Positions 8,006-16,948 of a DNA stretch of 30,724 bases are shown piece after piece. Source of the stretch: an uncultured Clostridia bacterium. GTDB lineage: Bacteria > Bacillota_A > Clostridia > TANB77 > CAG-508. Position 1 is the stretch's first letter. Every line of letters starts with the position of its first letter. The position numbers were made by a program, and so were the translations under genes. A model generated the notes under the pieces. It ran no database searches. It worked only from the letters and a program-made list of their open reading frames with translations, and was not told the DNA's origin. The DNA lies in the NCBI GenBank assembly GCA_947369305.1, contig CANBLA010000004.1, positions 1 to 30,724 of the forward strand, written 5' to 3'.

Positions 8006-9283
8006 TTATTTTTTCTTTTTCTCTTTTACTACTTGGCGTTCTCTTGCAATTACCATTTTCCCATCTGGAACATCATCTGTAATTGTTGAACCAGCAGCCA
8101 CCAAAACGTCATCTCCGATTTTAACTGGCGCAACAAGATTGACATTTGAACCAATAAAAGCATTGTCTCCAATTTTCGTTTTGTGTTTATTTTTACCATC
8201 ATAATTGCAAGTAATCGTTCCACAACCAACATTTACATTATTTCCTACTTCACAATCGCCTAAATATGTCAAATGTGGCACTTTTGAACCGTCTGCAATC
8301 TTAACTTTTTTTAACTCTACACAATTTCCCACTTTTACTTGATTTCCAATTTTGCAACCTTCTCGAATATAAGCATTTGGTCCAATTTCACAATTTTCCC
8401 CAATGGTTACACCACTTTTGATAATCGTATTGGGATGAATAACCGTGTCCATACCAATTTTAACATCATCATAAATGTATGTTGTGCTAGCATCTTCAAT
8501 AGTAACCCCTTTTTTCATGTGATAGCTATTAATTCTCATGCGAAGTACACGTGTTAATAATTCTAATTGTGCTCGATCGTTGACCCCTAAAATTTCTGTA
8601 TTGTCTTCCACTATTACAGCACCCGTTTTCAAGCCTTCATCATTCATGATTTTGATAACATCCGTTAAATAATATTCACCTTGTGCATTGTTTGGTTTGA
8701 TTTTTTCAATCGCGTTTAGCAATTCTTCAATGTCAAAACAATAAATACCAGAATTGATTTCTTTAATATGCTTTTTTTGAAGCGGATCGGCATCTTTTTC
8801 CTCGACAATTCCTTTAATGTTGCCACCTTCATCACGAATAATTCTTCCATAACCAGTTGGATTTTCGTAAATAGCTGTTAATAACGTAGCATATTCTTTG
8901 TTTTTAATGCTCTTAGAGATTAAATTTTTTAAAGTTTCTGGTCTGATAATCGGAACATCTCCATATAAAATGACAACTTTTCCTTTTTTTCCTTTTAAAA
9001 ATGGCTTTGCTTGCATTACTGCATGACCCGTTCCTAATAATTCATCTTGGAATGCATAATTTACTTCATCTCCAAGTACTTCTTGTACTTGTTCTTTTAA
9101 ATGCCCAACTACTGCTACAATTTCATCTGAACCAATTTTTTTTGCCAAATCTACAACTCTTCGAACAAGTTCTTTATCATAAATTTTATGTATTAATTTT
9201 GATTTGTTGCTATTCATTCTTGTACCTTTTCCAGCAGCCATAATGAGCGTCATAACATATTCATCAGTATTTTCTATTTTCAT
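8006..9283 (-). CDS. glmU: Bifunctional UDP-N-acetylglucosamine pyrophosphorylase / glucosamine-1-phosphate acetyltransferase
   Basis: A 425-aa cytosolic enzyme making UDP-GlcNAc, the precursor of peptidoglycan and teichoic acids, from glucosamine-1-phosphate, acetyl-CoA and UTP. The N-terminal uridyltransferase domain shows IMAAGKGTRM near residue 14 and then a nucleotidyltransferase fold with LLGTGHAVMQ and YYLTDV. The C-terminal half is a left-handed beta helix with hexapeptide repeats (IGENCEIGPNAYI, VGNNVNVGCGTITCNYDG), the acetyltransferase part; the N-Y-D-G-K element of the active site is present. It is about 30 residues shorter than B. subtilis GlmU (456 aa), mainly at the C-terminal tail. 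It begins with AAAGGA nine bases before ATG 9283, has its own promoter and its own terminator, and so appears to be a single-gene unit. Confidence 0.93.
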   Translation of the reverse strand: MKIENTDEYVMTLIMAAGKGTRMNSNKSKLIHKIYDKELVRRVVDLAKKIGSDEIVAVVGHLKEQVQEVLGDEVNYAFQDELLGTGHAVMQAKPFLKGKKGKVVILYGDVPIIRPETLKNLISKSIKNKEYATLLTAIYENPTGYGRIIRDEGGNIKGIVEEKDADPLQKKHIKEINSGIYCFDIEELLNAIEKIKPNNAQGEYYLTDVIKIMNDEGLKTGAVIVEDNTEILGVNDRAQLELLTRVLRMRINSYHMKKGVTIEDASTTYIYDDVKIGMDTVIHPNTIIKSGVTIGENCEIGPNAYIREGCKIGNQVKVGNCVELKKVKIADGSKVPHLTYLGDCEVGNNVNVGCGTITCNYDGKNKHKTKIGDNAFIGSNVNLVAPVKIGDDVLVAAGSTITDDVPDGKMVIARERQVVKEKKKK

Positions 9284-9344
9284 AGTTTTCCATCCTTTAC
9301 TTTTTTATTATATTATATTTGTCTCTTATTTTGGTTGTGACGAT

Positions 9345-9373
9345 ATTTTACTATAGATTTGTTTTTTCGTCAA
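9345..9373 (-). promoter_or_regulatory. Sigma-A promoter of glmU
   Basis: Minus strand: TTGACG (9373-9368), 17-base spacer, TAAAAT (9350-9345), about 60 bases before the glmU start. Confidence 0.75.
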
Positions 9374-9403
9374 TTATTTTTGAGATTATTTATTGTTCCT
9401 TTT

Positions 9404-10015
9404 TTACTTGATTACAATTCCCATCAAACTGGCTAAATTTATAGCTTGATAATCTGTCACAATTGCTCCTTTTAAATTTTCAATTCCCACTAATATCCCT
9501 TCTATATTAGAAGTTCTAAAATCAATTCCATTTAAATTGGTTTTAAAAAATTGTGCTTCTGCCAAATCGCAATTTTCATATTGTATAGATTTTAAAATAA
9601 CTTCTTGAAAAGCCACATTTCTCAGCACAGTTTCTATAAAGCTTGTCTTTTCTAAGAAAGCACCCGAAAAATTAGCATATTGAAACAAACTATCTTTTAT
9701 GGTTGTCTCATATAGCCTAGCCTCTATAAAATTGCATCCAATGTATTTGCAATTATCCATCCTACATCTTATCAAATTTGATTTTTCCAACGAAGTATTC
9801 GAAAAATCGCATTGGTTAAATTGGCAGTCTGCAAAAATTATTTTTTCCATTTGACTTTCTATTATCTTACAGTGAGAAAATTCACAATTTTGAAATTCAA
9901 CTTTTTGAAAGGTTGTTTTTGCCATTTCACAACGATCAAATTTCTTAAATTTAATATCCATATTCTGTTCATAACTAGATTTTACAATAGATAAGAATTC
10001 TTCTGTTTCCATCAT
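9404..10015 (-). CDS. Pentapeptide-repeat protein
   Basis: A 203-aa protein made almost wholly of A(D/N)LXX-type pentapeptide repeats (for example CEFSHCKI, CDFSNTSLEKSNL, ANFSGAFLEKTSF, CDLAEAQF, TNLNGIDF), which form a right-handed quadrilateral beta helix. The ending QAINLASLMGI resembles the C-terminal cap of Qnr/McbG-type proteins, which protect DNA gyrase from inhibitors; that function is not shown here and many relatives have none known. Its start overlaps the stop of the AI-2E-family gene by four bases (ATGA), so the two are translationally coupled. A second ATG follows directly and could be used. No terminator is clear after its stop. Confidence 0.85.
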   Translation of the reverse strand: MMETEEFLSIVKSSYEQNMDIKFKKFDRCEMAKTTFQKVEFQNCEFSHCKIIESQMEKIIFADCQFNQCDFSNTSLEKSNLIRCRMDNCKYIGCNFIEARLYETTIKDSLFQYANFSGAFLEKTSFIETVLRNVAFQEVILKSIQYENCDLAEAQFFKTNLNGIDFRTSNIEGILVGIENLKGAIVTDYQAINLASLMGIVIK

Positions 10016-11175
10016 AGACTTTCCTTTTCTATTTCCTCTTTTTTCCTTAATCTTTGATTGACATCATTTCTTAAAATTGTGTACAATACAGAAACTGTAG
10101 GAAGTCCAATAATTAATCCAATCATTCCGCCTAAACTTCCTCCAACAGCTACTGCTACTAACACCCACATGCCCGGAAGCCCTACCGAATTTCCGACCAC
10201 CTTAGGATAAATAACATTTGTTTCAAACTGTTGCAATACTAATAAAAATACAACAAAAACAAGTGCCTTAATTGGAACAACCGATAAAATTAATACTGCA
10301 CCAATAATAATCCCTAAAAATGCACCTACAATCGGTATTAATGCAGTAACACCAACCAAAATGGAAATCGTTGCTGCAAATGGTAATCGTAAAATAACCA
10401 TTCCAATAAAACATAAGGTTCCTAAAATTGTTGCTTCAATCAATTGTCCTGTCATAAAATTATGAAATGTATTTTTGGATAAAGAACAAATTTCTAATAC
10501 ATATTTGGCTTTATCTTTTGGCAAGTATGCTTTAATTATTTTCTTTAATTGCTCTGTTAGTTTTTCTTTGCTAACTAATATGTAAATTGCAAAAACAACC
10601 GAAATAATTGCATTGAAAATTCCTCCAACTAGCCCCACAATAAAACCAATCGAAGATGTCACCAATCCACTTGCTAAATTACTCATAAAACTTATCAAAT
10701 CATTTACTATACTGTTCCAATTAATTTCTATATTTTGAATTTGGTTACTAATCTCTGGATACTGCTTGGTTAGTTCAATTGCCCATTCTTTTACATTATA
10801 TGCCATATCTGGAATCTCACCTAAAAACATAAAAATAACACTAATTAATTGCGGTATAACTAATTTGATAATAAAACCAATAACAAAAATGGTTAAGACA
10901 AAAGAAAGTGTCATGCAAATTGGTCTTTTAAAACGATTGTAAGTAATTTTCCCATTCTTCATTTTTTTGGGTTTAAACAATCTCTTCTCGAAACTTTTCA
11001 TTGGAATATTTAGAACAAAAGCAAGTCCTGCTCCAATCCAAAATGGTGATAACATTTCTACCACATAACCAAGTGTATTTTTCACCACCCCAATATTTTC
11101 CAGTACAAAATATAAGATAATTCCAAAAGAGATGATTCCAATTAATTTTTTGATATTCTCTTTATTTAATTCCAT
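10012..11175 (-). CDS. AI-2E family transporter
   Basis: A 387-aa integral membrane protein with about eight helices, of the AI-2E/PerM family (PF01594). The family signature is clear near the C-terminus: LLQQFETNVIYPKVVGNSVGLP and a following glycine-rich helix pair ending GLPTVSVLYTIL. Members include exporters of autoinducer-2 and Na+/H+ antiporters, so the substrate cannot be fixed. The length is usual for the family. ATG 11175 has AAAGGAG upstream; it lies 38 bases after pta and overlaps the pentapeptide gene by four bases. Confidence 0.88.
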   Translation of the reverse strand: MELNKENIKKLIGIISFGIILYFVLENIGVVKNTLGYVVEMLSPFWIGAGLAFVLNIPMKSFEKRLFKPKKMKNGKITYNRFKRPICMTLSFVLTIFVIGFIIKLVIPQLISVIFMFLGEIPDMAYNVKEWAIELTKQYPEISNQIQNIEINWNSIVNDLISFMSNLASGLVTSSIGFIVGLVGGIFNAIISVVFAIYILVSKEKLTEQLKKIIKAYLPKDKAKYVLEICSLSKNTFHNFMTGQLIEATILGTLCFIGMVILRLPFAATISILVGVTALIPIVGAFLGIIIGAVLILSVVPIKALVFVVFLLVLQQFETNVIYPKVVGNSVGLPGMWVLVAVAVGGSLGGMIGLIIGLPTVSVLYTILRNDVNQRLRKKEEIEKESL

Positions 11176-11213
11176 ATTTTCTCCTTTTTTCCTTTCTAGA
11201 TTTTCTAGTTATT

Positions 11214-12203
11214 CTATTTTTGTGCTTGTAACACAGTTATCAAAATTGTTCCAACAATTCCTTCTACCGATGAACCTCTTGATAAATCATTAATTGGTTT
11301 TTCTAATCCCTGGCAAATTGGTCCAAACATTTGCGCATCAGCTAATCTTTCTACTAATTTACAACCAATATTCCCTGCATTAATATTCGGAAATATCAAA
11401 ACATTAGCTTCTCCCTTTACTGGTGAATTTGGTGCCTTAGAATTTGCTATTTCTGGCACAATAGCACTATCCAATTGTAACTCTCCATCAATAATCAACT
11501 CTGGACACTTCTTCTTTGCCCTTTCTGTTGCCTTTATAACTTTTTCCGTATATAAAGATTTGGCACTTCCCAAAGTCGAATAAGAAAGCATTGCTACTTT
11601 AGCTGGTTTTCTTGTAAACTTCTCATAAGTTTTAGCTGAAGTTAGTGCAATTTCTGATAATGCTAAATATCCCGGATTTTCATTTAATGCACAATCTGAA
11701 AAAATATACACACCATCCTTTGCCCCATATTCATAGTTTGGAACAAGCATCAAAAGCACAGTTGATAAAATTTTGGTTCCTTCTTTTTTGAAAATTCGCA
11801 TTGCTGTTTTTAAGATATCTTTTGTTGTATTCATAGCACCTGAAACATAGCCATCCGCGTCGCCAGATTTTACCATCATCATACCAAAATAAACTGGATC
11901 TTTTACTAAATTTCTGGCTTCTTCTAATGTTACTGTTTTGTCTACTTCAGACAAAAGACTCGCATATTGTTGTGCTTTTTTAGTATCATTGGGATCAATG
12001 ATTTGCGCTTTTTCAATTTGAATCTTTTCTTTATTTGCTTTATTGCATATTTCCTCCTTATTTCCTAATAAAACAATTGAAACAATATCTTCTGAAAGTA
12101 AAATCTCTGTTGCTTTTAAAATTCTAGTATCTAATGCTTCTGGCAAAACTACTGTTTTTTTATCTTGTTTTGCTCTAACCTTTATTTCCTCAATAAACGA
12201 CAT
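11214..12203 (-). CDS. pta: Phosphate acetyltransferase
   Basis: A 329-aa single-domain Pta that interconverts acetyl-CoA and acetyl phosphate, normally paired with acetate kinase for ATP from fermentation. Family features include KKTVVLPEALDTRILKA at the start, PVYFGMMMVKSGDADGYVSGA, SYSTLGSAKS, and the C-terminal NVLIFPNINAGNIGCKLVERL with G-P-I-CQGL-KP-NDLSRG. The ATG at 12203 is preferred over an in-frame ATG at 12209: AGGAG is 8 bases before the former and only 2 before the latter. No ackA lies beside it. A consensus promoter lies about 80 bases upstream, and the gene leads an operon with the AI-2E and pentapeptide genes. Confidence 0.93.
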   Translation of the reverse strand: MSFIEEIKVRAKQDKKTVVLPEALDTRILKATEILLSEDIVSIVLLGNKEEICNKANKEKIQIEKAQIIDPNDTKKAQQYASLLSEVDKTVTLEEARNLVKDPVYFGMMMVKSGDADGYVSGAMNTTKDILKTAMRIFKKEGTKILSTVLLMLVPNYEYGAKDGVYIFSDCALNENPGYLALSEIALTSAKTYEKFTRKPAKVAMLSYSTLGSAKSLYTEKVIKATERAKKKCPELIIDGELQLDSAIVPEIANSKAPNSPVKGEANVLIFPNINAGNIGCKLVERLADAQMFGPICQGLEKPINDLSRGSSVEGIVGTILITVLQAQK

Positions 12204-12284
12204 TTGCATCTCTCCTATATAAAGATTTTTGTGAATAAAAATTCTTTATTTTTAGATTCTATTTCTATTCATCAATTTATCTTA

Positions 12285-12313
12285 TTTATATTACATTTGT
12301 TCAAATTTGTCAA
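12285..12313 (-). promoter_or_regulatory. Sigma-A promoter of pta operon
   Basis: Minus strand: consensus TTGACA (12313-12308), 17-base spacer, TATAAA (12290-12285). It faces away from the plus-strand promoter of the CDF gene. Confidence 0.8.
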
Positions 12314-12404
12314 CTTTTACCATCACTCTATCTTTTTTATATTTATTTCTATTATAATCTATTTTTTAGAATACTGATCATTCAAAAAAATTACAATATT
12401 TATA

Positions 12405-12433
12405 TTGCTTTTTTCCTTACATTTTCATATAAT
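12405..12433 (+). promoter_or_regulatory. Promoter of the CDF transporter gene
   Basis: TTGCTT (12405-12410), 17-base spacer, consensus TATAAT (12428-12433). The ribosome site TGGAGA follows at 12455-12460, six bases before ATG 12467. Confidence 0.65.
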
Positions 12434-12466
12434 ATAGAAAAATTTAAATAAAAATGGAGATTTTGT

Positions 12467-13327
12467 ATGGAAACCAAATATAAAAACATTAAAAATGCTG
12501 GTATTTTAGGTATACTTGGCAATATTTTTTTATTTATTATAAAAGCTTTTATTGGCTTTGCTAGTCATAGCCAATCTATGATAGCAGATGCCTTTAATAG
12601 TGCCTCCGACATTTTAGCCTCTCTTATGACCTTCATTGGTAATAAAATTGCAAGTGAACCAGAAGACCACAATCACAATTTTGGCCATGGAAAAGCTGAA
12701 TACATTTTCTCGTTATTTATCAGCATTACCATGCTAATTGTAGCTTTGAAACTATTTATTGATTCATTCATAACATTAATCAATCACTCTACTTTCATCT
12801 TTTCATGGATTTTAATCATTGTTTGCATTATTACTATTATTACTAAATTTGTCTTATATGCATACACCAAAACAATGTATAAAAAATATAATAGCATTCT
12901 TCTAAAATCTGCCTATCAAGATCATCGAAACGATTGTATCGTTACAACTTTTACACTTATTTCCATCATCTTTGGTAAATTTGATATTTTTTATCTAGAT
13001 GGAATTATTGGAATTGGCATTTCTCTTTGGATTTTCATTTCTGGTTTTTCAATTTTCATGGAAAGCTACAATATACTAATGGATATATCTTTAGATGAAA
13101 ATACTAAAACTTTTATTTTAAATCTTGTTGCAGAACACGACAACATTAAAGCTGTCAGTAATTTATATACGGTTCCAACTGGTTATCATTATGTTGTTAT
13201 TTTAACAATCTCTGTTGATGGTAATATCAGCACATTTGAAAGTCATAATCTAGCCGACCATTTAGAAAAAGATATTGAAAAATTAGAAAAAATAAACAAA
13301 GCAATTATTCATGTAAATCCAATATAA
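12467..13327 (+). CDS. Cation diffusion facilitator (CDF) family metal exporter
   Basis: A 286-aa inner-membrane antiporter that expels divalent metals such as Zn, Fe or Mn in exchange for protons. It has six predicted helices and a short C-terminal cytosolic domain. The metal site is visible: DAFNSASD in helix 2 (Asp x6 Asp) and HRND in helix 5 (His x2 Asp). The HNHNFGHGKAE loop after helix 2 is typical of the MMT1/FieF subgroup. Metal specificity cannot be read. It is one of only two plus-strand genes, with its own promoter and a shared terminator at 13336-13371, so it is a single-gene unit. Confidence 0.92.
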   Translation: METKYKNIKNAGILGILGNIFLFIIKAFIGFASHSQSMIADAFNSASDILASLMTFIGNKIASEPEDHNHNFGHGKAEYIFSLFISITMLIVALKLFIDSFITLINHSTFIFSWILIIVCIITIITKFVLYAYTKTMYKKYNSILLKSAYQDHRNDCIVTTFTLISIIFGKFDIFYLDGIIGIGISLWIFISGFSIFMESYNILMDISLDENTKTFILNLVAEHDNIKAVSNLYTVPTGYHYVVILTISVDGNISTFESHNLADHLEKDIEKLEKINKAIIHVNPI

Positions 13328-13335
13328 ATCACCAA

Positions 13336-13371
13336 AAAAAGCCATTTGAAATAAACTTCAAATGGCTTTTT
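13336..13371. terminator. Bidirectional terminator between convergent genes
   Basis: A perfect 15-base stem (13336-13350 and 13357-13371) with a 6-base loop. T runs follow on both strands. It can end the plus-strand CDF transcript and the minus-strand sugar transferase transcript. Confidence 0.9.
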
Positions 13372-13390
13372 AAATTTTTACATCAATATT

Positions 13391-14101
13391 CTACATTGCA
13401 CCTTTTCTTTTAATCGTAATCAAAGTTGTGATTAATAAAATTTTAACATCATTTTTAAGTGATTTTTTATAATGATATTTGAAATCAAGATCAACTCTAT
13501 TTTCAAATGTTACATCATTTCTACCGCTAATTTGCCAGTAACCAGTAATACCCGGTTTGTGCTGAATTATGTAATCATAATATTTACCCATGTCCTCTTT
13601 TTCTCTTGGTAAATATGGTCTTGGTCCAACTAAGCTCATTTCTCCTTTTAAAACATTTATAAATTGTGGAAATTCATCTAAGCTTGTCTTTCTTAAAAAC
13701 TCACCGAATTTTGTCACTCTTGGGTCATTTTTTAATTTTTTATATTTAGCATATTCTTCTTTTGCCCTTTCATCTCTTTCCAACAACTCATCCAGCTTTT
13801 TATCCGCATCTTTAACCATGGTTCTGAATTTATACATTTTAAATAGTTTTCCATTTTTTCCAATTCTTTTTTGTGTATAAAATATGGAACCAAAATCTTT
13901 ATTTTTAATATTATTGATAATTGTCGCAAACATAATTGGTATAATAAATAAACATCCCACTAATCCACCTAATATATCAATCATTCTTGTTGCTATCGCT
14001 ATTACATATTTTTTAAACTTCGTAGTTGTGTTTTCTTCCATTAATTGTTTGGTATCTGATATATTAAATAGAAGCGCTAATTGATTCTCTTCCAAAAACA
14101 A
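13391..14101 (-). CDS. Bacterial sugar transferase (initiating undecaprenyl-phosphate glycosyl-1-phosphate transferase)
   Basis: A 236-aa protein of the PF02397 family, which attaches the first sugar phosphate to undecaprenyl phosphate to start exopolysaccharide or capsule repeat units. One membrane helix lies at about residues 40-65; the catalytic domain carries GKLFKMYKFRTMV, DPRVTKFGEFLRKTSLDE, FINVLKGEMSLVGPRP and KPGITGYWQISGR. It is of the short class with only the final helix. Start is a TTG. The first (14101) is only four bases from GGGG, while the third codon is also TTG (14095) at a better spacing of about 10, so the exact start is open. No other glycosyltransferase genes are adjacent, which is unusual for this family. 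It has its own promoter and terminator. Confidence 0.9.
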   Translation of the reverse strand: MFLEENQLALLFNISDTKQLMEENTTTKFKKYVIAIATRMIDILGGLVGCLFIIPIMFATIINNIKNKDFGSIFYTQKRIGKNGKLFKMYKFRTMVKDADKKLDELLERDERAKEEYAKYKKLKNDPRVTKFGEFLRKTSLDEFPQFINVLKGEMSLVGPRPYLPREKEDMGKYYDYIIQHKPGITGYWQISGRNDVTFENRVDLDFKYHYKKSLKNDVKILLITTLITIKRKGAM

Positions 14102-14153
14102 ATCACCCCTATTCTATTATATTTTTCTTTTGTCATACCTTGTACTTAATTCT

Positions 14154-14182
14154 ATTTTACCATAATTTTCATCCAATTTCAA
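14154..14182 (-). promoter_or_regulatory. Promoter of the sugar transferase gene
   Basis: Minus strand: TTGAAA (14182-14177), 17-base spacer ending in TGG (an extended -10), TAAAAT (14159-14154). Confidence 0.75.
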
Positions 14183-14225
14183 TAGTTTTTTGAAAATTTT
14201 ACATAATTTTTTTACATAAACCAAT

Positions 14226-15932
14226 CTACATCTTGTTTGGCATCTTAATTCCTAGCAATTTACATCCAATTTTTAGCACAATTCCTACACTTTTGGTTAA
14301 GTATAGTCTAGCATTGGTTAAGTTTTTATCTTCACTAATAATCTTGTTTTCGCTATAAAAGTTACTGTAACTTTGACTCAAATGAAGCAAATATCTAGCC
14401 AAAAGCGACGGTTCATTTTTGTCCACCACAGATTTTAAAGTATCTTGAAATTCATATAAATACGAAATTACTTTTAAACTTTCTTTGTCTGTTAATTGTG
14501 AAAAATCAACATCTTCTATCTTAGGTATAAATCCCGCTTTTTCCAGCACACTATTGGTTCGCACATATACATATTGAATGTAAGGACCTGTTTCTCCATT
14601 AAAATTAAGCACTGTATCCCAATCAAATACTTGATCTTTAATGATATTTGTGCATAAATTGTTAAAAATAATGGCTCCAATTCCAATCTTTTGTGCTTCT
14701 TCTTCTTTTTTTTCTAAAGCTGGATTTTTATCTTCAATAATTTTTTCAACTCTAGCAATTGCTTCTTTTAATAAGTCGTCCACTTTAATTGCTGTTCCTT
14801 CACGGGTTGACATTTTCCCCGTAGATAATCTTGTCATACCATAACGTACATGTTCTAGTCCATTAACACATTTTTTAGGCAAATCTAAATATTGAGCCAC
14901 TTCAAAAATCTGTTTAAAATGCAAATTTTGTTCGTAGGCAACAACATATAAACATTTATCAAAATTATACTCGGTTGCTCGGTACAAAATAGCGGCTAAA
15001 TCCCTTGTTGCATAAATCGTTGTGCCATCAGCTTTTCGAATCATACAAACACCAAGTCCTTTATCTTCTAAATCAACAATTTGGGCTCCTTCCGATTCGG
15101 TTATGACCCCTGCTTTTTGCAGTCTTTTTTCAACTTCTGGAACTTTATCAATATAGAATGACTCGCCATTCCAAGAATCGAATGTCACATCTAATAAATC
15201 GTATATTTTTTGGAATTCTTTTAGGCTTAATTCTCGAAATTTGGTCCATAAGTCAAGGCAAAATTTATCTCCTTCTTCTAATTTTTTAAAATTCTCACGC
15301 GCCATTTCTAAAACTGTTTCATCGTTTTTACATAAATCACTGATTCGAACATAAATTTTTGTTAAATTTTCAATTGGATTTTCCTCTAAGTCATATTCAT
15401 TTCCCCATCTCTTGTAGCCTTCAATAAGTTTTCCAAACTGGGTTCCATAGTCACCAAGATGGTTAATTCCAATCGCATGATACCCTAAAAATTGATAAAT
15501 TTTATACAAACTACTTCCAATAATCGTATTTCGCAAATGTCCAATATGAAAAGGCTTGGCAATATTAGGAGAAGAATATTCAACAATAATATTTTTTCCG
15601 TTTCCCCTATTAGAAGAACCATAATTTTCCTGTTTTTCCTCGATCTCTCTTAACACGTTTTCTACTAAGATGCGAGAATTAATATAAAAATTCAAATATC
15701 CTCCTACAATCTTTATTTCTTGGATTTCGTTACCGCATTCAATTTTTTCTTTCATTTGACTTGCAATCTCTGGTGGGGATTTTTTCAAAATTTGAGCAAG
15801 TCGGAAACACGGAAATGCATAATCTCCCATTTCTGGATTGGGTGGCACTTCAATATAATTCTCTATTTCTTCTGCATTAAAATTAACTGCTGTGGCAATT
15901 TTTTCTGCAATTCGTTTTTTGAAATTTATCAT
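14226..15932 (-). CDS. argS: Arginyl-tRNA synthetase
   Basis: A 568-aa class I aminoacyl-tRNA synthetase that charges tRNA-Arg. An N-terminal Arg-tRNA-synthetase additional domain (about 1-90) is followed by the Rossmann catalytic domain with SSPNIAKPFHIGHLRNT (HIGH at 129-132) and KMSTREG (the KMSKS equivalent), then the helical anticodon-binding DALR domain. The length is usual. ATG 15932 overlaps the VanZ stop by four bases (ATGA) and AAGGAG precedes it. It is the last gene of the eight-gene operon that starts at 22352. It contains no CGG codon. No clear hairpin terminator is visible after its stop. Confidence 0.95.
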   Translation of the reverse strand: MINFKKRIAEKIATAVNFNAEEIENYIEVPPNPEMGDYAFPCFRLAQILKKSPPEIASQMKEKIECGNEIQEIKIVGGYLNFYINSRILVENVLREIEEKQENYGSSNRGNGKNIIVEYSSPNIAKPFHIGHLRNTIIGSSLYKIYQFLGYHAIGINHLGDYGTQFGKLIEGYKRWGNEYDLEENPIENLTKIYVRISDLCKNDETVLEMARENFKKLEEGDKFCLDLWTKFRELSLKEFQKIYDLLDVTFDSWNGESFYIDKVPEVEKRLQKAGVITESEGAQIVDLEDKGLGVCMIRKADGTTIYATRDLAAILYRATEYNFDKCLYVVAYEQNLHFKQIFEVAQYLDLPKKCVNGLEHVRYGMTRLSTGKMSTREGTAIKVDDLLKEAIARVEKIIEDKNPALEKKEEEAQKIGIGAIIFNNLCTNIIKDQVFDWDTVLNFNGETGPYIQYVYVRTNSVLEKAGFIPKIEDVDFSQLTDKESLKVISYLYEFQDTLKSVVDKNEPSLLARYLLHLSQSYSNFYSENKIISEDKNLTNARLYLTKSVGIVLKIGCKLLGIKMPNKM

Positions 15933-16445
15933 TTTATTTTCTCCTTTTCAAATCTAGTATGAATTTTCTCAAAAATTTGAATGGTCACAAAAGCTAATAT
16001 GACTCCTGAAATAACCCCACTTGTATCAATTGCAACATCCAAAATGCCCGGACCTCGATTTAACGAGTATATTTGGTGAAGTTCGTCTACACAAGCCAAT
16101 AAAAGACCTAGAAATATGGCAATTCTACCTCTGTATTGAATTTCAAAACAGGTTAGTATAAAATAAAGTAATACTCCTCCTACAGCAAATAAAACATAAT
16201 GGGCTAGTTTTCGAACGGGAATTTTCCATCGATCCATTCTCTCATTTGTAATTGGATTGGTTTCGATTCCGTTTTATCATAATTTCATTATTCTGTTCAT
16301 AGTTTTCTATGACAACAGATAAAGTATCCTTCATTTGCAGTAATTTTTTGGTAACTTTATTACTAAGTTTGGTTGACTCTGCGCCTGTTTGGCTGGAAAA
16401 TAAGCATATCACTCCAAACCACATAATAAAAATAAAGCCTAACAA
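15929..16445 (-). CDS. VanZ family protein 1, read through a CGG +1 frameshift
   Basis: Reconstructed VanZ-family membrane protein of 171 aa counted from TTG 16445. Features in order: a first helix (GFIFIMWFGVICLF), SSQTGAESTKLS, RKLAHYVLFAVGG, and DELHQIYSLNRGPGILDVAIDT with a final helix, the usual VanZ plan of four helices with conserved Lys-x-x-His and Asp-Glu-x-x-Gln. The open frame ends nine codons after CGG 16271-16269. Skipping that C gives Lys-Gly-Ile-Glu and joins the second half, whose only Met (16237) would otherwise be a start lacking the first helix. The start is uncertain: GGAAGG at 16486-16481 is 8 bases before an in-frame ATA at 16472, but 35 bases from the TTG. VanZ proteins are named after a teicoplanin-resistance protein; the role of most is unknown. 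Confidence 0.85.
16269..16271 (-). other. CGG +1 frameshift site in VanZ gene 1
   Basis: The order is AAA, CGG, AAT. Skipping the C gives GGA ATC GAA (Gly59-Ile-Glu counted from TTG 16445), which runs into the conserved RKLAHY segment without a stop. Confidence 0.7.
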
Positions 16446-16458
16446 TATTTTAAGTATT

Positions 16459-16933
16459 TTATGATTGTTTATTGGTTACGCCTTCCTTTCTTTTTTGCCT
16501 TACCTGAAGTATAATTTTATGGATTAACATAGCTAGGCAAATTCCAATTGAGACACCGATTGTATCAATCAAAACATCTGCTACTTTTCCTGCTCTTCCA
16601 TCAATAAATAGTTGGTGGATTTCATCTAATATAGCATATTCTATTCCAATAAGTAGCGAAAGTAACATTCTTTTTTTATTTGACCAAGTATACGTTAGAA
16701 ATAAGGTTAAAAATAGGATACCTCCGCACAGCATATTCAGATAAATGAGCGATTTTTCGAATATATGGCTCGATAAAATCAATTATCTTTTCATCCAATA
16801 CAAATATTCCTGCCACTTTTCGGCTTAAGTTACTGGATTCTCCACCATTTTGATGAGAAAGTTTAAATATGATAAGTGTCCATATTATGATTAATGCCAA
16901 AATGATGATTCTTAGAACCTTTTTCTTAGACAT
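16459..16933 (-). CDS. VanZ family protein 2, read through a CGG +1 frameshift
   Basis: Reconstructed 157-aa VanZ-family membrane protein. ATG 16933 has AAAGGAAG upstream. In order: a first helix (residues 7-24), SHQNGGESSNLS, RKIAHLSEYAVGG, and DEIHQLFIDGRAGKVADVLIDT with a last helix. The open frame runs on only 16 codons after CGG 16726-16724, into non-family sequence. Skipping the C makes residue 70 Gly within AVGGILF, exactly where the paralogue next door reads AVGGVLL. Its last codons overlap the ribosome site and probable start of VanZ 1, so the two are translationally linked. The tandem pair has shift sites at different places, so the two insertions are independent. Confidence 0.88.
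16724..16726 (-). other. CGG +1 frameshift site in VanZ gene 2
   Basis: The order is GTG, CGG, AGG. Skipping the C gives GGA GGT ATC CTA (Gly-Gly-Ile-Leu), matching the AVGG segment of the neighbouring VanZ paralogue. Confidence 0.75.
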
Positions 16934-16948
16934 TTTTCTTCCTTTCCA

